Source of the DNA: Rhodovulum sp. P5
GTDB lineage: Bacteria > Pseudomonadota > Alphaproteobacteria > Rhodobacterales > Rhodobacteraceae
Direction: 5' to 3'
Assembly: GCF_002079305.1 (NCBI RefSeq)
Contig: NZ_CP015039.1
Coordinates: 1,261,501-1,325,500 of the forward strand
Length of the DNA: 64,000 bases
This document shows, piece after piece, positions 1-11,124 of the stretch; within the stretch, counting starts at the first letter, position 1, and each line of letters starts with the position of its first letter. The notes under the pieces were generated by a model. It did no database searches and was not told the origin of the DNA. It was given only the letters and a program-made list of their open reading frames with translations. The translations under genes were made by a program, and so were the position numbers.

Positions 1-120
1 GACGATGATGTCGCCGACGGAGGCGTATTTACGCTTGGAACCACCCAGGACCTTGATGCACTGCACCCGGCGTGCGCCGGAGTTGTCAGCGACATCCAGA
101 TTGGTCTGCATCTGGATCAT
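1..120 (-). CDS. rplN: 50S ribosomal protein L14, partial (N-terminus)
   Basis: First 40 codons of L14 (uL14), a large-subunit rRNA-binding protein at the subunit interface. The translation opens [20 protein letters not shown] and continues through a conserved [12 protein letters not shown] stretch typical of L14. The remaining two thirds lie beyond the left edge. It starts 68 bp after the rpsQ stop codon and is the last gene seen of the S10-spc part of this ribosomal cluster. Confidence 0.95.
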
Positions 121-188
121 GTGGTTTCTCCCGACCTTTGGGAACGATGTCCCAGGGTTTCGCTCAAACCGGGAAGTGAGCGCTCAGG

Positions 189-422
189 TCAGACCTGGGC
201 GATCACCTCCCAGCGTTTCGTCTTGGACTTCGGCGCGCATTCCTGAATGCGCACGGTGTCCCCAACCTGATACTGGTTGTTTTCATCGTGAGCCCGGTAC
301 TTCTTGGACTTACGGATGGTCTTTTGCATGACGGGGTGCTTGAACCGGCGTTCGACCGAGACGGTGACCGTCTGGTTGTTCTGATTGCTGGTCACGGTGC
401 CTTGCAGGATACGTTTGGGCAT
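189..422 (-). CDS. rpsQ: 30S ribosomal protein S17
   Basis: 77-residue S17 (uS17), which binds 16S rRNA in the 5' domain during early small-subunit assembly. It opens [20 protein letters not shown] and carries the family's central [20 protein letters not shown] segment followed by [11 protein letters not shown]. Length is normal for alphaproteobacteria. It lies 15 bp downstream of rpmC in the conserved rplP-rpmC-rpsQ-rplN order, so it is almost certainly co-transcribed with them. Confidence 0.97.
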   Translation of the reverse strand: MPKRILQGTVTSNQNNQTVTVSVERRFKHPVMQKTIRKSKKYRAHDENNQYQVGDTVRIQECAPKSKTKRWEVIAQV

Positions 423-437
423 ACTGGTCGGACTCCG

Positions 438-638
438 TTACTCTGCCGCCGCGCGGGCTTTTTCGTTCAGAACCGTCTTCACGCGGGCGACGTCGCGACG
501 GACGGCACGCATGCGGGCGGTATTCTCAAGGGCGCCGGTCGCCTGCTGGAAGCGCAGGTTGAAGGCCTCTTTCTTGAGGCTCGTCAGCTGCTCGCGCAGC
601 TCGTCGGGCGTCTTGTCTCTCAGTTCCTGGGCGTTCAT
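438..638 (-). CDS. rpmC: 50S ribosomal protein L29
   Basis: 66-residue L29 (uL29), a small helical protein near the polypeptide exit tunnel. The start [20 protein letters not shown] is chosen because it matches the usual L29 N-terminus and is preceded by AAAGGAACAAGGCG, which supplies a ribosome-binding site; the reading frame stays open for 25 more codons upstream (to 713), but that extension has no L29 character. The C-terminus carries the typical [17 protein letters not shown] helix. A 225-bp gap with a terminator-like hairpin separates it from rplP. Confidence 0.95.
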   Translation of the reverse strand: MNAQELRDKTPDELREQLTSLKKEAFNLRFQQATGALENTARMRAVRRDVARVKTVLNEKARAAAE

Positions 639-813
639 CGCCTTGTTCCTTTCAACATCACCAGAGGGCCCCTTGGCTTGCGCACGGGTCACCCTGAGTC
701 CGGTGGAGTTCATGGATGAGCGGCCCCTCTAAGCCCCCTACCCCGATAAAGCAAGCGTTATCTTGCCAATCCGGGCCGTAAACAGGTGAATCGGGCCGCG
801 TAGGTCGTTTGGC

Positions 814-841
814 AAAAGGCCCCGTCTTCAAACGGGGCCTT
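814..841 (-). terminator. terminator-like hairpin between rplP and rpmC
   Basis: A perfect 10-bp stem (816-825 with 832-841) and a 6-nt loop are followed, in the direction of ribosomal transcription, by four T residues. It begins 23 bp after the rplP stop codon. It has the shape of an intrinsic terminator although the S10-type operon continues beyond it. The rest of the 639-863 gap shows no convincing gene; a 62-codon open frame at 658-846 runs through the hairpin itself. Confidence 0.65.
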
Positions 842-863
842 CGCAATCCTCTCGGAAGACCGA

Positions 864-1277
864 TTACCAGTCTTCGCGGTGCACGATCCGCGTCTTGATC
901 GGCAGCTTCATCGCGGCCAGACGCAGGGCCTCGCGCGCGACGACTTCCGACACGCCGTCGATTTCGAACATCACGCGGCCGGGCTTGACCTTGGCGGCCC
1001 AGAAGTCGACGGAGCCCTTACCTTTACCCATCCGAACCTCGGTCGGCTTCGACGACACAGGGGTGTCGGGGAAGATACGGATCCAGACACGGCCCTGACG
1101 TTTCATGTGACGCGTCATGGCACGGCGCGCGGCCTCGATCTGGCGCGCGGTGATCCGTTCGGGCTGGATGGCCTTCAGGCCGAAGGTCCCGAAGTTGAGG
1201 TCGAACCCGCCTTTTGCCTGACCGTGAATCCGGCCTTTGTGCATCTTGCGGAATTTCGTGCGCTTAGGTTGCAGCAT
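864..1277 (-). CDS. rplP: 50S ribosomal protein L16
   Basis: 137-residue L16 (uL16), which contacts the A-site tRNA and the peptidyl-transferase region. It begins [20 protein letters not shown] and has the family motifs [20 protein letters not shown] and [18 protein letters not shown]. Length matches the family. It follows rpsC by 12 bp. Downstream (towards rpmC) is an unusually long gap for this operon, holding a hairpin with a T tail. Confidence 0.98.
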   Translation of the reverse strand: MLQPKRTKFRKMHKGRIHGQAKGGFDLNFGTFGLKAIQPERITARQIEAARRAMTRHMKRQGRVWIRIFPDTPVSSKPTEVRMGKGKGSVDFWAAKVKPGRVMFEIDGVSEVVAREALRLAAMKLPIKTRIVHREDW

Positions 1278-1289
1278 CTCTCAAACTCC

Positions 1290-2006
1290 TCAGCGGTCGC
1301 GATCGCGGCGCGGGCGCGACGGGGCACCGCCGCCTTCCTGCAGTTCGGCCGTGCGACGGTCACGGGCACTGGGGTCGTGCTCCATGATCTCGCCCTTGAA
1401 GATCCAGACCTTGATCCCGATGATGCCATACGGCGTTTCGGCCTCGGCATGGGCATAGTCGATATCGGCGCGCAGCGTGTGCAGCGGCACCCGCCCCTCG
1501 CGATACCATTCGGTCCGCGCGATCTCGGCACCGCCAAGGCGGCCGGCAACGTTGACGCGGATGCCAAGGGCACCCATGCGCATCGCGTTCTGCACCGACC
1601 GCTTCATCGCGCGACGGAAGCTGACCCGGCGTTCCAGCTGCTGGGCGATGCTTTCGGCCACCAGTTGGGCATCGAGTTCGGGCTTCCGGACCTCGACGAT
1701 GTTCAGGTGAAGCTCGCTGTCGGTCATGTTGGCAAGCTTCTTGCGCAGGGTTTCGATATCCGCGCCCTTCTTGCCGATGATCACGCCCGGACGTGCCGTG
1801 TGGATCGTGACGCGGCACTTCTTGTGCGGACGCTCGATGATCACGCGGCTGACGCCGGCCTGCTTGCATTCCTTGTGAACGAACTTCCGGATCTCCAGAT
1901 CTTCCAGCAGAAGATCGCCATAATCCTTGGTGTCGGCATACCAGCGGCTGTCCCAGGTGCGGTTCACCTGCAGGCGCATGCCGATCGGATTGACCTTATG
2001 ACCCAT
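1290..2006 (-). CDS. rpsC: 30S ribosomal protein S3
   Basis: 238-residue S3 (uS3), part of the mRNA entry channel with helicase-like activity. It starts [20 protein letters not shown]; the KH domain signature [18 protein letters not shown] lies around residues 75-95. The C-terminal S3 domain includes [22 protein letters not shown], and the tail is Arg-rich. The ATG overlaps the rplV stop by one base (TAATG), implying translational coupling. Confidence 0.98.
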   Translation of the reverse strand: MGHKVNPIGMRLQVNRTWDSRWYADTKDYGDLLLEDLEIRKFVHKECKQAGVSRVIIERPHKKCRVTIHTARPGVIIGKKGADIETLRKKLANMTDSELHLNIVEVRKPELDAQLVAESIAQQLERRVSFRRAMKRSVQNAMRMGALGIRVNVAGRLGGAEIARTEWYREGRVPLHTLRADIDYAHAEAETPYGIIGIKVWIFKGEIMEHDPSARDRRTAELQEGGGAPSRPRRDRDR

Positions 2007-2386
2007 TACGCTTGCTCCTCGACCTGACGGACCTTGATGGTCAGTTCCGAAAACGGCTTGACGATCTTGCCGAACCGGCCGCGGGCACGCGGGCGACCGC
2101 GCTTCAGCGTCAGGTTCTTGCCGACATAGGCCTCGGCGACGATCAGCTCGTCGACATCCAGGTTATGGTTGTTCTCGGCGTTGGCGATGGCGGACTGAAG
2201 GCATTTCTTCACGTCCTCGGCGATCCGCTTCTTGGAGAAGGTCAGATCGGCCAGCGCACGTTCGACCGGCTTGCCACGGATCATCGCAGCCACCAGATTC
2301 AGCTTCTGAGGCGAAGTGCGAAGCATGCGGGCTTTCGCCATCGCTTCGTTCTCGGCCACGCGGCGGGGGTTCTTAGCCTTGCCCAT
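2006..2386 (-). CDS. rplV: 50S ribosomal protein L22
   Basis: 126-residue L22 (uL22), whose beta hairpin lines the exit tunnel and is a site of macrolide-resistance changes in other bacteria. Family features seen are [20 protein letters not shown] near the N-terminus, [20 protein letters not shown] in the middle, and the hairpin region [17 protein letters not shown]. It follows rpsS by 5 bp and overlaps the rpsC start by one base. Confidence 0.98.
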   Translation of the reverse strand: MGKAKNPRRVAENEAMAKARMLRTSPQKLNLVAAMIRGKPVERALADLTFSKKRIAEDVKKCLQSAIANAENNHNLDVDELIVAEAYVGKNLTLKRGRPRARGRFGKIVKPFSELTIKVRQVEEQA

Positions 2387-2391
2387 GACGC

Positions 2392-2670
2392 TTACCTTTT
2401 CTTCGCTTTCTTGTCGGCTGCGTGACCGTAATAGGTCCGCGTCGGCGAGTATTCACCGAACTTCTGGCCGATCATGTCCTCGGACACCAGAACGGGGATG
2501 TGCTTGTGCCCGTTGTAAACGCCGAAGGTGAGGCCCACGAACTGGGGCAGGATGGTGGAGCGGCGCGACCAGATCTTGATGACCTCGTTGCGGCCCGACT
2601 CGCGGGCTTTCTCGGCCTTCTTGAGGACGTAAGAGTCGACAAAAGGGCCCTTCCAAACAGAACGTGCCAT
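2392..2670 (-). CDS. rpsS: 30S ribosomal protein S19
   Basis: 92-residue S19 (uS19), located in the head of the small subunit next to S13. It starts [20 protein letters not shown] and has the conserved [20 protein letters not shown] and [20 protein letters not shown] blocks, ending in a Lys/Arg-rich tail. Length is typical. It lies 3 bp after rplB. Confidence 0.98.
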   Translation of the reverse strand: MARSVWKGPFVDSYVLKKAEKARESGRNEVIKIWSRRSTILPQFVGLTFGVYNGHKHIPVLVSEDMIGQKFGEYSPTRTYYGHAADKKAKKR

Positions 2671-2673
2671 GGT

Positions 2674-3513
2674 TTAGCGACCCTTCTTGCGCGCGTGACG
2701 GGAACGGATGATGTACTTGTCCGTGCCCTTGTTCTTGCGGGTGCGGGCGCCCTTGGTGGGCTTGCCCCAGGGCGTGACTGGGTGGCGGCCACCCGAGGTC
2801 CGGCCCTCACCGCCACCATGCGGGTGGTCGATCGGGTTCATGACGACACCGCGAACGGCGGGACGCTTGCCCATGTGACGCGTGCGGCCGGCCTTGCCGA
2901 GGTTCTGGTTGGAGTTGTCGGGGTTCGACACCGCACCAACCGTCGCCATGCATTCCTGGCGCACCATCCGCAGTTCACCCGACGACAACCGGATCTGCGC
3001 GTAGCCCCCGTCACGGCCGACGAACTGGGCATAGGTGCCCGCGGCGCGCGCGATCTGGCCGCCCTTGCCGGGCTTCATCTCGATATTGTGGACGATCGTA
3101 CCGATCGGCATGCCGGTGAACGGCATCGCGTTGCCGGGCTTCACGTCAGCCTTTTCGGACGAGATCACCTTGTCACCCACGCCAAGACGCTGCGGCGCAA
3201 GGATATAGGCCTGCTCGCCGTCTTCGTACTGGATCAGCGCGATGAACGCGGTCCGGTTGGGGTCGTATTCGATGCGGACCACGACCGCGGACATGTCGAA
3301 CTTGGTCCGCTTGAAATCCACGATCCGGTAGAGGCGTTTCGCCCCACCGCCACGGCGGCGTGCCGTGATCCGTCCGGTGTTGTTCCGGCCGCCCTTCTTG
3401 GTCAGACCCTCGGTGAGGGACTTGACCGGGCGACCTTTCCAAAGCTCCGAACGGTCGATCAGAACCAGCCCACGCTGGCCCGGCGTCGTCGGCTTGTACG
3501 ACTTGAGTGCCAT
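2674..3513 (-). CDS. rplB: 50S ribosomal protein L2
   Basis: 279-residue L2 (uL2), one of the primary 23S-binding proteins, needed for subunit association and peptidyl-transferase activity. It begins [20 protein letters not shown] and keeps the C-terminal signature [20 protein letters not shown] with the conserved His residues. It is separated from rplW by a 119-bp gap that holds a strong terminator-like hairpin, unusual for adjacent S10-operon genes. Confidence 0.98.
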   Translation of the reverse strand: MALKSYKPTTPGQRGLVLIDRSELWKGRPVKSLTEGLTKKGGRNNTGRITARRRGGGAKRLYRIVDFKRTKFDMSAVVVRIEYDPNRTAFIALIQYEDGEQAYILAPQRLGVGDKVISSEKADVKPGNAMPFTGMPIGTIVHNIEMKPGKGGQIARAAGTYAQFVGRDGGYAQIRLSSGELRMVRQECMATVGAVSNPDNSNQNLGKAGRTRHMGKRPAVRGVVMNPIDHPHGGGEGRTSGGRHPVTPWGKPTKGARTRKNKGTDKYIIRSRHARKKGR

Positions 3514-3581
3514 GCTTTCTGTCTTCCGTCAGCTTCGGACCAAAGGTCCGGTTTCGATCAGGGGCGTTGCCGCCCCGGTTC

Positions 3582-3613
3582 AAAAAATCCGGCCCCGGGG
3601 CGCACCCGGGGCC
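3582..3613 (-). terminator. terminator-like hairpin between rplW and rplB
   Basis: A perfect 9-bp G/C stem (3591-3599 with 3605-3613), a 5-nt loop and then, on the minus strand, a run of six T (3582-3587 read as A on plus) make a textbook intrinsic terminator. It starts 20 bp after the rplW stop codon inside what is normally one continuous transcript, so it may act as an attenuator or partial terminator that sets the dose of rplB and later genes. Confidence 0.75.
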
Positions 3614-3632
3614 GAAGATTCTCAGGCTTCTA

Positions 3633-3929
3633 TCAAAGACCCGTGGTCACGTCGATAGTGTTCCCCTCCTCGAGGGTCACATAGGCCTTTTTCACATTGT
3701 TCCGGCGTCCAAGGATGCCGCGGAACCGCTTTTGCTTGCCCTTGGTGATGGTGGTGTTGACCGCCTTCACCTTGACCCCAAACAGACCCTCGATCGCTTC
3801 CTTGATCTGGGGCTTGTTCGCGTCCATCGCCACTTCGAACACGACGGCATTGGCCTCGGAGGCCATGGTCGCCTTCTCGGTGATGATCGGCTTGCGGATC
3901 ACATCGTAATGCTCTGCCTTCACACTCAT
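3633..3929 (-). CDS. rplW: 50S ribosomal protein L23
   Basis: 98-residue L23 (uL23) at the exit-tunnel rim, docking site for signal recognition particle and trigger factor. It reads [20 protein letters not shown] at the start and has [20 protein letters not shown], both family-typical. The ATG overlaps the end of rplD by 4 bp, suggesting coupled translation. Confidence 0.97.
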   Translation of the reverse strand: MSVKAEHYDVIRKPIITEKATMASEANAVVFEVAMDANKPQIKEAIEGLFGVKVKAVNTTITKGKQKRFRGILGRRNNVKKAYVTLEEGNTIDVTTGL

Positions 3930-4546
3930 TTCAGGCGCGCCTCCAGCGCTTCGACACCCGCCTTGGTGAGCACCAACGTGTCACGCTTGAGGATGTCATA
4001 GACATTGGCCCCCATCGACGGCAGCACATCGATCCCCTCGATGTTGCGGGCTGCGCGGGCGAAGTTCTCGTTCACCTCGGCGCCATCGATGATCAGCACC
4101 CGCTTCCAGCCAAGGCTCTTGACCGATTTCGCCAGTGCAGAGGTCTTGGCTTCCGCCAGTTCCGCGGCTTCCAGGACCACCAGCTCACCCGCCTTCGCCT
4201 TCGCACTCAGCGCGTGCTTGAGGCCCAGCTTGCGGAACTTCTTCGGCAGCTCATGGGCATGGCTACGCGGGGTCGGCCCCTTGTAGACGCCACCCTTGCG
4301 GAAGATCGGCGCGTTGCGGTCGCCGTGGCGTGCGCCACCGGTGCCCTTCTGGCGATAGATCTTCTTGGTCGAGTAGCTGGTCTCGGACCGGGTCTTGACC
4401 TTGTGGGTGCCGGCCTGCGCCTTGTTACGCTGCCAGCGGACCACGCGGTGCAGGATGTCGGCGCGCGGTTCCAGCCCGAAGATCTCGTCGCCGAGATCGA
4501 CGGTGCCGGCAGTGGCGCCATCCAGCTTGATCACGTCAAGTTTCAT
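3926..4546 (-). CDS. rplD: 50S ribosomal protein L4
   Basis: 206-residue L4 (uL4), whose long loop reaches the exit tunnel; in enterobacteria it is also the repressor of the S10 operon. The loop is recognisable as [20 protein letters not shown] with GGGVYKGP-like residues after it, and the C-terminus has the globular [20 protein letters not shown]. It overlaps rplC by 4 bp. Whether L4 autoregulation exists here cannot be told from sequence. Confidence 0.97.
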   Translation of the reverse strand: MKLDVIKLDGATAGTVDLGDEIFGLEPRADILHRVVRWQRNKAQAGTHKVKTRSETSYSTKKIYRQKGTGGARHGDRNAPIFRKGGVYKGPTPRSHAHELPKKFRKLGLKHALSAKAKAGELVVLEAAELAEAKTSALAKSVKSLGWKRVLIIDGAEVNENFARAARNIEGIDVLPSMGANVYDILKRDTLVLTKAGVEALEARLK

Positions 4547-5271
4547 GCTTCACCCCCTTCGGCGGGCGCTTCGTCTGCGGGTGCCTCGGCGGCTTGCGCG
4601 GCCTTGATCGCCGCGGGCAGCACGAGGTTGTCAGGCGTCGGTTTCTTCACCGCGTCCTTGATCGTGACCCAGCCGCCCTTGGCACCGGGGACAGCCCCCT
4701 TGATCATGATCAGGCCACGGTCGGCGTCGGTCTTGACGACCTGCAGGTTCTGCGTGGTCACGCGGGCGGCACCCATGTGACCGGCCATCTTCTTGCCCTT
4801 GAACACTCGGCCCGGGTCCTGACACTGACCGGTGGAGCCGTGCGAACGGTGGCTGATCGACACGCCGTGCGACGCGCGCAGGCCGCCGAAATTGTGCCGC
4901 TTCATCGCACCGGCAAAACCTTTACCGATCGAGGTGCCCGACACGTCGACGAACTGACCTTCGAAGTAATGATCGGCGGTGATTTCGGCACCGATCTCGA
5001 TCAGGTTCTCCGGCGCCACGCGGAACTCGGCCAGCTTGCGCTTGGGCGCAACGCTTGCTTTCGCGAAATGCCCGCGCATCGGCGCGGTGGTCCGCTTGGC
5101 CTTGGCCGCCCCGGACCCGAGTTGAACGGCGGTATAGCCATCCTTCTCGACCGTGCGCTGCGCCACGACCTGGCAGCCATCAAGTTGCAGGACCGTGACC
5201 GGCACCTGCCGTCCATCGTCCATGAACAGCCGGGTCATGCCCAGCTTCTTTGCGATCACTCCAGAGCGCAT
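4543..5271 (-). CDS. rplC: 50S ribosomal protein L3
   Basis: 242-residue L3 (uL3), an early 23S-binding assembly protein near the peptidyl-transferase centre. The start [20 protein letters not shown] is picked because it matches the family and sits behind a strong GAGGAGGG site; the frame is open a further 13 codons (to 5310). The conserved [20 protein letters not shown] and [14 protein letters not shown] motifs are present. The Ala/Glu/Pro-rich C-terminal tail after about residue 215 is longer than in many relatives. Confidence 0.96.
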   Translation of the reverse strand: MRSGVIAKKLGMTRLFMDDGRQVPVTVLQLDGCQVVAQRTVEKDGYTAVQLGSGAAKAKRTTAPMRGHFAKASVAPKRKLAEFRVAPENLIEIGAEITADHYFEGQFVDVSGTSIGKGFAGAMKRHNFGGLRASHGVSISHRSHGSTGQCQDPGRVFKGKKMAGHMGAARVTTQNLQVVKTDADRGLIMIKGAVPGAKGGWVTIKDAVKKPTPDNLVLPAAIKAAQAAEAPADEAPAEGGEA

Positions 5272-5284
5272 GCTGGTGCCCTCC

Positions 5285-5593
5285 TCAAACCTTGATCTCG
5301 ACGTCGACACCGGCAGCGAGGTCGAGCTTCATCAGCGCGTCCACGGTCTGGGGTGTCGGGTCGATGATGTCGAGAAGCCGCTTGTGCGTGCGGATTTCCC
5401 ACTGGTCACGCGACTTCTTGTCGATGTGCGGACCACGCAGAACGGTGAATTTCTCGATTTTGTTCGGCAACGGAATGGGCCCGCGCACTTGCGCACCCGT
5501 CCGCTTGGCGGTGTTGACGATCTCCTGCGTGCTGGCATCCAGTACGCGGTAGTCGAAGGCCTTCAGCCGAATGCGGATATTCTGACTTTGCAT
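5285..5593 (-). CDS. rpsJ: 30S ribosomal protein S10
   Basis: 102-residue S10 (uS10), a small-subunit head protein and, as NusE in other bacteria, a partner of NusB/NusG in antitermination. Start [20 protein letters not shown] is chosen over an 11-codon extension because it fits the family. Conserved segments [20 protein letters not shown] and [20 protein letters not shown] are intact. It follows tuf by 58 bp, so this S10 operon seems to be fed by the str operon upstream. Confidence 0.97.
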   Translation of the reverse strand: MQSQNIRIRLKAFDYRVLDASTQEIVNTAKRTGAQVRGPIPLPNKIEKFTVLRGPHIDKKSRDQWEIRTHKRLLDIIDPTPQTVDALMKLDLAAGVDVEIKV

Positions 5594-5616
5594 TGTTCTT
5601 TGCCCTTCAGGCTGAT

Positions 5617-5638
5617 GGGCCGGCACGTGGACCGGCCC
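5617..5638 (-). other. intercistronic hairpin, tuf-rpsJ
   Basis: A 7-bp G/C stem (5617-5623 with 5632-5638) and an 8-nt loop lie in the 58-bp gap between tuf and rpsJ. No T run follows on the minus strand, so this is more likely a processing or stability element, or only a weak pause, than a full terminator. Confidence 0.4.
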
Positions 5639-5651
5639 GGGCCTTTTGCGA

Positions 5652-6827
<1,176 letters not shown>

Positions 6828-6894
6828 GGGTAGGCCTCCTCTTGTTCCTGTCGAACGCCGGCTCCGGGCCGCGTCGTCACTTGTTCCGTCGGGG

Positions 6895-6913
6895 CCCCGG
6901 CACTAGGCCGGGG
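6895..6913 (-). other. intercistronic hairpin, fusA-tuf
   Basis: A perfect 7-bp stem (6895-6901 with 6907-6913) closes a 5-nt loop 13 bp after the fusA stop. There is no T run, so it is not a classical terminator; it could mark RNA processing that lets tuf mRNA accumulate separately. Confidence 0.4.
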
Positions 6914-6925
6914 CGCTTGGCTGCA

Positions 6926-9043
6926 TCAGGCGTATTTCGCCTGGATTTCGTCGCTGATGTTCTGCGGGACCGGTTCGTAATGGTCGAACTGCATCGTGAA
7001 CTGCGCACGGCCCGAAGACATCGACCGCAGGTTGTTGATGTAGCCGAACATGTTGGCCAGCGGCACGAAGGCATTGATGACGTTCGCGTTGCCGCGCGTA
7101 TCCTGCCCCTGCACCTGACCCCGGCGGGAGGTGAGGTCACCGATGATGCCACCGGTATATTCCTCGGGCGTCACGACCTCGACCTTCATGATCGGCTCCA
7201 GGAGCTTGGCGCCGCCTTTTTTCAGACCTTCGCGCATCGCGGCGCGGGCCGCGATCTCGAACGCCAGAACCGAGGAGTCAACGTCGTGATAGGCACCGTC
7301 GATCAGCTTGACCTTGAAGTCGATCACCGGGAAGCCCGCGAGCGGACCGCTGTCCATCACCGACTGGATGCCCTTCTCGACACCGGGGATGTATTCCTTC
7401 GGAACGGAGCCGCCAACGATGAGGCTTTCGAAGCTGTAGCCTTCGCCCGGCTCGGTCGGGGAGACGACCAGCTTGACGCGCGCGAACTGACCGGACCCAC
7501 CCGACTGCTTCTTGTGGGTGTAGTCGATCTCGGCCTCGTGGCTGATGGTCTCACGATAGGCCACCTGCGGGGCACCGATATTCGCCTCGACCTTGAACTC
7601 CCGCTTCAGGCGGTCGACGAGGATGTCGAGGTGAAGTTCGCCCATGCCCTTCATGATGGTCTGACCGGATTCCAGATCGGTCTCCACCCGGAAGGAGGGG
7701 TCTTCGGCAGCAAGGCGGGCAAGGCCCTGAGACATCTTCTCCTGGTCGGCCTTGGTCTTGGGCTCGACCGCGATCTCGATCACCGGATCGGGGAAGGTCA
7801 TGGTTTCCAGAACCACCTGCTTTTGCGAGTCGGACAGGGTGTCACCGGTGGTGGTGTCCTTCAGACCGGCCAGCGCGATGATGTCGCCCGCGAAGGCTTC
7901 TTCGATTTCCTCGCGGTTGTTGGAGTGCATCATCATCATCCGGCCAATTCGCTCGCGCTTGCCCTTGGTCGTGTTCATGACCGAGTCGCCCTTCTTCATC
8001 GTCCCGGAGTAGATCCGGGTGAAGGTGAGCGAACCCACGAAGGGGTCGTTCATGATCTTGAACGCCAGGCCCGAGAACGGTTCCGCATCATCGGCACGGC
8101 GGGCGATGTTACGCGTTTCGGTCTCGTCATCCGGCGAGAAGCCCATATAGGGCGGCACGTCAAGCGGACCGGGCAGGTAGTCGATCACGGCGTTCAGGAG
8201 CGGCTGCACACCCTTGTTCTTGAACGCAGACCCACACAGGACCGGCACGAAGGACATCGACAGCGTCCCCTTACGGATCAGTTTGCGCAGGGTGTCGACG
8301 TCGGGTTCGTTGCCTTCAAGATAGGCTTCCATCGCCTCGTCGTCCTGCTCCACAGCAAGTTCGACAAGCTCGGCACGCAGTTCTTCGGCCTTGTCCTTGA
8401 GGTCGGCGCGAATTTCCTGACGCGTCCAGGTCGCCCCCAGATCCTCGCCCTTCCAGGTCCACTCTTCCATGGTCACGAGATCGACGAGGCCCTCGAGCTG
8501 ATCCTCGGCCCCGATGGGCATCTGGATCGGCGCAGGCGTGGCACCGGTGCGATCCGCAATCATCTCGACGCAGTTGAAGAAGTCGGCGCCGATCTTGTCC
8601 ATCTTGTTGACGAACACGATGCGCGGCACCTTGTAGCGGTCGGCCTGACGCCACACGGTCTCGGTCTGCGGCTCGACACCCGCGTTGGCGTCCAGCACGG
8701 CCACGGCCCCATCAAGCACGGCCAGTGAGCGTTCCACCTCGATGGTGAAGTCCACGTGGCCGGGCGTGTCGATGATGTTGAAGCGGTGCTTGGGCGTCTG
8801 CGGCTCGGTCCCGGTCTCGGTGCGTTCCCAGAAGGTGGTCGTCGCCGCCGAGGTGATGGTGATGCCGCGTTCCTGCTCCTGCTCCATCCAGTCCATGGTC
8901 GCGGCGCCGTCATGCACCTCGCCGATCTTGTGGGACTTGCCGGTGTAGAAAAGGATACGCTCCGTGCAAGTGGTCTTGCCGGCGTCGATATGCGCCATGA
9001 TACCGAAGTTGCGGTAGCGCTCGAGGGGATAATCGCGTGCCAT
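6926..9043 (-). CDS. fusA: elongation factor G
   Basis: 705-residue EF-G, the translocation GTPase, which also acts with ribosome recycling factor. The P-loop AHIDAGKTT is at residues 17-25, the DTPGHVDFT motif near 90 and [10 protein letters not shown] near 145. The C-terminal domains carry the conserved [20 protein letters not shown] block. It sits between rpsG (26 bp upstream) and tuf (98 bp downstream). Confidence 0.99.
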   Translation of the reverse strand: MARDYPLERYRNFGIMAHIDAGKTTCTERILFYTGKSHKIGEVHDGAATMDWMEQEQERGITITSAATTTFWERTETGTEPQTPKHRFNIIDTPGHVDFTIEVERSLAVLDGAVAVLDANAGVEPQTETVWRQADRYKVPRIVFVNKMDKIGADFFNCVEMIADRTGATPAPIQMPIGAEDQLEGLVDLVTMEEWTWKGEDLGATWTRQEIRADLKDKAEELRAELVELAVEQDDEAMEAYLEGNEPDVDTLRKLIRKGTLSMSFVPVLCGSAFKNKGVQPLLNAVIDYLPGPLDVPPYMGFSPDDETETRNIARRADDAEPFSGLAFKIMNDPFVGSLTFTRIYSGTMKKGDSVMNTTKGKRERIGRMMMMHSNNREEIEEAFAGDIIALAGLKDTTTGDTLSDSQKQVVLETMTFPDPVIEIAVEPKTKADQEKMSQGLARLAAEDPSFRVETDLESGQTIMKGMGELHLDILVDRLKREFKVEANIGAPQVAYRETISHEAEIDYTHKKQSGGSGQFARVKLVVSPTEPGEGYSFESLIVGGSVPKEYIPGVEKGIQSVMDSGPLAGFPVIDFKVKLIDGAYHDVDSSVLAFEIAARAAMREGLKKGGAKLLEPIMKVEVVTPEEYTGGIIGDLTSRRGQVQGQDTRGNANVINAFVPLANMFGYINNLRSMSSGRAQFTMQFDHYEPVPQNISDEIQAKYA

Positions 9044-9069
9044 GGGATAAGGTCCTGAGGGCCTGAGGG

Positions 9070-9552
<483 letters not shown>

Positions 9553-9924
9553 TTACTTCGGACGCTTGGCGCCGTATTTCGAACGGCGCTGCTTGCGGTC
9601 CTTGACGCCCTGGGTGTCCAGCACACCGCGCAGGATGTGATACCGGACACCGGGAAGGTCCTTGACCCGGCCGCCGCGGATCAGCACGACCGAGTGCTCC
9701 TGCAGGTTGTGGCTTTCACCGGGGATGTAGCTGATCACCTCGAAGCCATTGGTCAGGCGCACCTTGGCAACCTTCCGCATGGCCGAGTTCGGTTTCTTCG
9801 GCGTCGTGGTGTAAACGCGCGTGCAGACGCCACGCTTCTGCGGGCAGGCCTGCAGATGCATGGACTTCTGGCGTTTCACTTTCGGCTGCCGCGGCTTGCG
9901 GATCAGCTGTTGGATCGTCGGCAT
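9553..9924 (-). CDS. rpsL: 30S ribosomal protein S12
   Basis: 123-residue S12 (uS12), a decoding-centre protein and the streptomycin target. It starts [20 protein letters not shown]. The streptomycin loops read [18 protein letters not shown] (Lys at the position usually numbered 43) and [16 protein letters not shown] (Lys at the position usually numbered 88); both lysines are the streptomycin-sensitive residues. It is the first gene of the long translation cluster and has a leader of roughly 195 nt from the predicted promoter. Confidence 0.98.
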   Translation of the reverse strand: MPTIQQLIRKPRQPKVKRQKSMHLQACPQKRGVCTRVYTTTPKKPNSAMRKVAKVRLTNGFEVISYIPGESHNLQEHSVVLIRGGRVKDLPGVRYHILRGVLDTQGVKDRKQRRSKYGAKRPK

Positions 9925-10126
9925 TCCGGTTCCCCGTGTTGCAACCCGTTCAGTTCTCGTCTCTCAGTGCGCTCCGAATCCACGAAACGCGAAAACCGCA
10001 TGCGTTCCCTTGTTCGCGGGAACGACGCGGTGGGAATTCAGAGGATCGGGGCGCTGGCCCGGATCATGTCCACTTCAGTTCTGATTTCAGACACGGCAGT
10101 GAAGCCCGCCGGCCCGAAGTCCGCGC

Positions 10127-10155
10127 TCTATAGGTCGAGTCGTTTGGCGTGTCAA
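10127..10155 (-). promoter_or_regulatory. sigma-70-type promoter of the rpsL-fusA-tuf-S10 cluster
   Basis: On the minus strand TTGACA (10150-10155) is followed, after exactly 17 nt, by TATAGA (10127-10132), five of six matches to the -10 consensus. The transcript should start near 10120, giving a leader of about 195 nt before rpsL. The -35 box begins only 18 bp after the EamA gene's stop codon, so upstream read-through may also contribute. Confidence 0.8.
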
Positions 10156-10172
10156 CACCGGTTGGGCGAACC

Positions 10173-11072
10173 CTACCGCATTCGCAGCGGCACCGGTCCA
10201 GCCTGCTGCCCAAGGCGGCGTTCACGGTAAAACGTGTAGACGCCCGTGCCCACCACGATGGCCGCGCCCACCAGCGTCAGGCCCGAGGGCCATTCGCCGA
10301 AGACCAACGCCCCCAGCCCCAGTGCCCAGATCAGGGCGGTATAGCGGAACGGGGCCACGACCGCGACCTCGCCCACCCGCATCGCCATCACCGAAAAGAG
10401 GTAGCCGCCGATGATGAACCCCGTGGCCCCGGCGAGTTTCAGAACGGACGCGCCGCTCATCGCGACCCAGGTACCACCCGCGGCCCCGATCCCGGCGAAT
10501 AGCGTGACCCCGATTGCCGCCACCAGCGCCACGGTCATCGACGGCACCGCCGTGGACAGCCGCCGGGTGACCAGATCCCGCAAGGTCACAAAGGCCACGG
10601 CGATCAGCGCATAGACGGAGTAGATCGTGAACCCCTCCGTCCCCGGACGGACGATCAGCAGGACCCCGGAAAACCCGATCAGGATCGCCGTCCAACGCCG
10701 CCAGCCGACCCGCTCCCCCAGAAAGAGAGCGCCGGCCAGCGTGACACTCAGCGGTATGGCCTGAATGATCGCGGTGACATTGGCCAGCTTTGCGTGGAAG
10801 AGCGCGGTAATGAAGAAATAGGCCGCGCCGATCTCGGCCAGGGTTCGCACCACTGTCAGCCCCCAGTCGCGCAGGGGAAACCGCCATCTCAGGCCACCCA
10901 GCATAAGGGCCAGTGCGAACAGAAAGATAATCGTTCCCACACCGCGCAGGAACAGCGCCTGAAAGAACGGCACCTCGCCCGACAGGGCCTTCATGCAGGC
11001 GTCGTTGAAGGTGAAGGCGGCCATGCCCCCCATCATCAGCAGCGCGCCGCGCATGTTGTCCGACAGCATCAT
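10173..11072 (-). CDS. EamA/DMT-family membrane transporter
   Basis: About 299-residue multi-spanning protein of the drug/metabolite transporter superfamily, with two EamA halves: the first begins MLSDNMRGALLMMGGMAAFT with FNDACMKAL after it, and the second covers the last 140 residues with IIGGYLFSVMAMRVGEVAVV. About ten hydrophobic segments are visible. The start at tandem ATG codons (11072/11069) follows GGGGCGG; the frame is open to 11222 but that part is not protein-like. It ends a minus-strand run with kinase, phospho-lyase and asparaginase genes, suggesting transport of a related amine or amino acid; substrate unknown. Confidence 0.85.
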   Translation of the reverse strand: MMLSDNMRGALLMMGGMAAFTFNDACMKALSGEVPFFQALFLRGVGTIIFLFALALMLGGLRWRFPLRDWGLTVVRTLAEIGAAYFFITALFHAKLANVTAIIQAIPLSVTLAGALFLGERVGWRRWTAILIGFSGVLLIVRPGTEGFTIYSVYALIAVAFVTLRDLVTRRLSTAVPSMTVALVAAIGVTLFAGIGAAGGTWVAMSGASVLKLAGATGFIIGGYLFSVMAMRVGEVAVVAPFRYTALIWALGLGALVFGEWPSGLTLVGAAIVVGTGVYTFYRERRLGQQAGPVPLRMR

Positions 11073-11124
11073 GGCCGCCCCAAGTTTACAGGTGCCACGC
11101 CCGACACGATCGAGCTGACCCGGG

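Noticed and set aside
658..846. 62-codon open frame between rplP and rpmC
   Set aside because: It runs through the terminator-like hairpin, has no ribosome-binding site, and reads as non-protein-like sequence.
9925..10172. A leader peptide or tRNA in the rpsL leader
   Set aside because: No short frame with a good ribosome-binding site and no cloverleaf-like pattern could be found.
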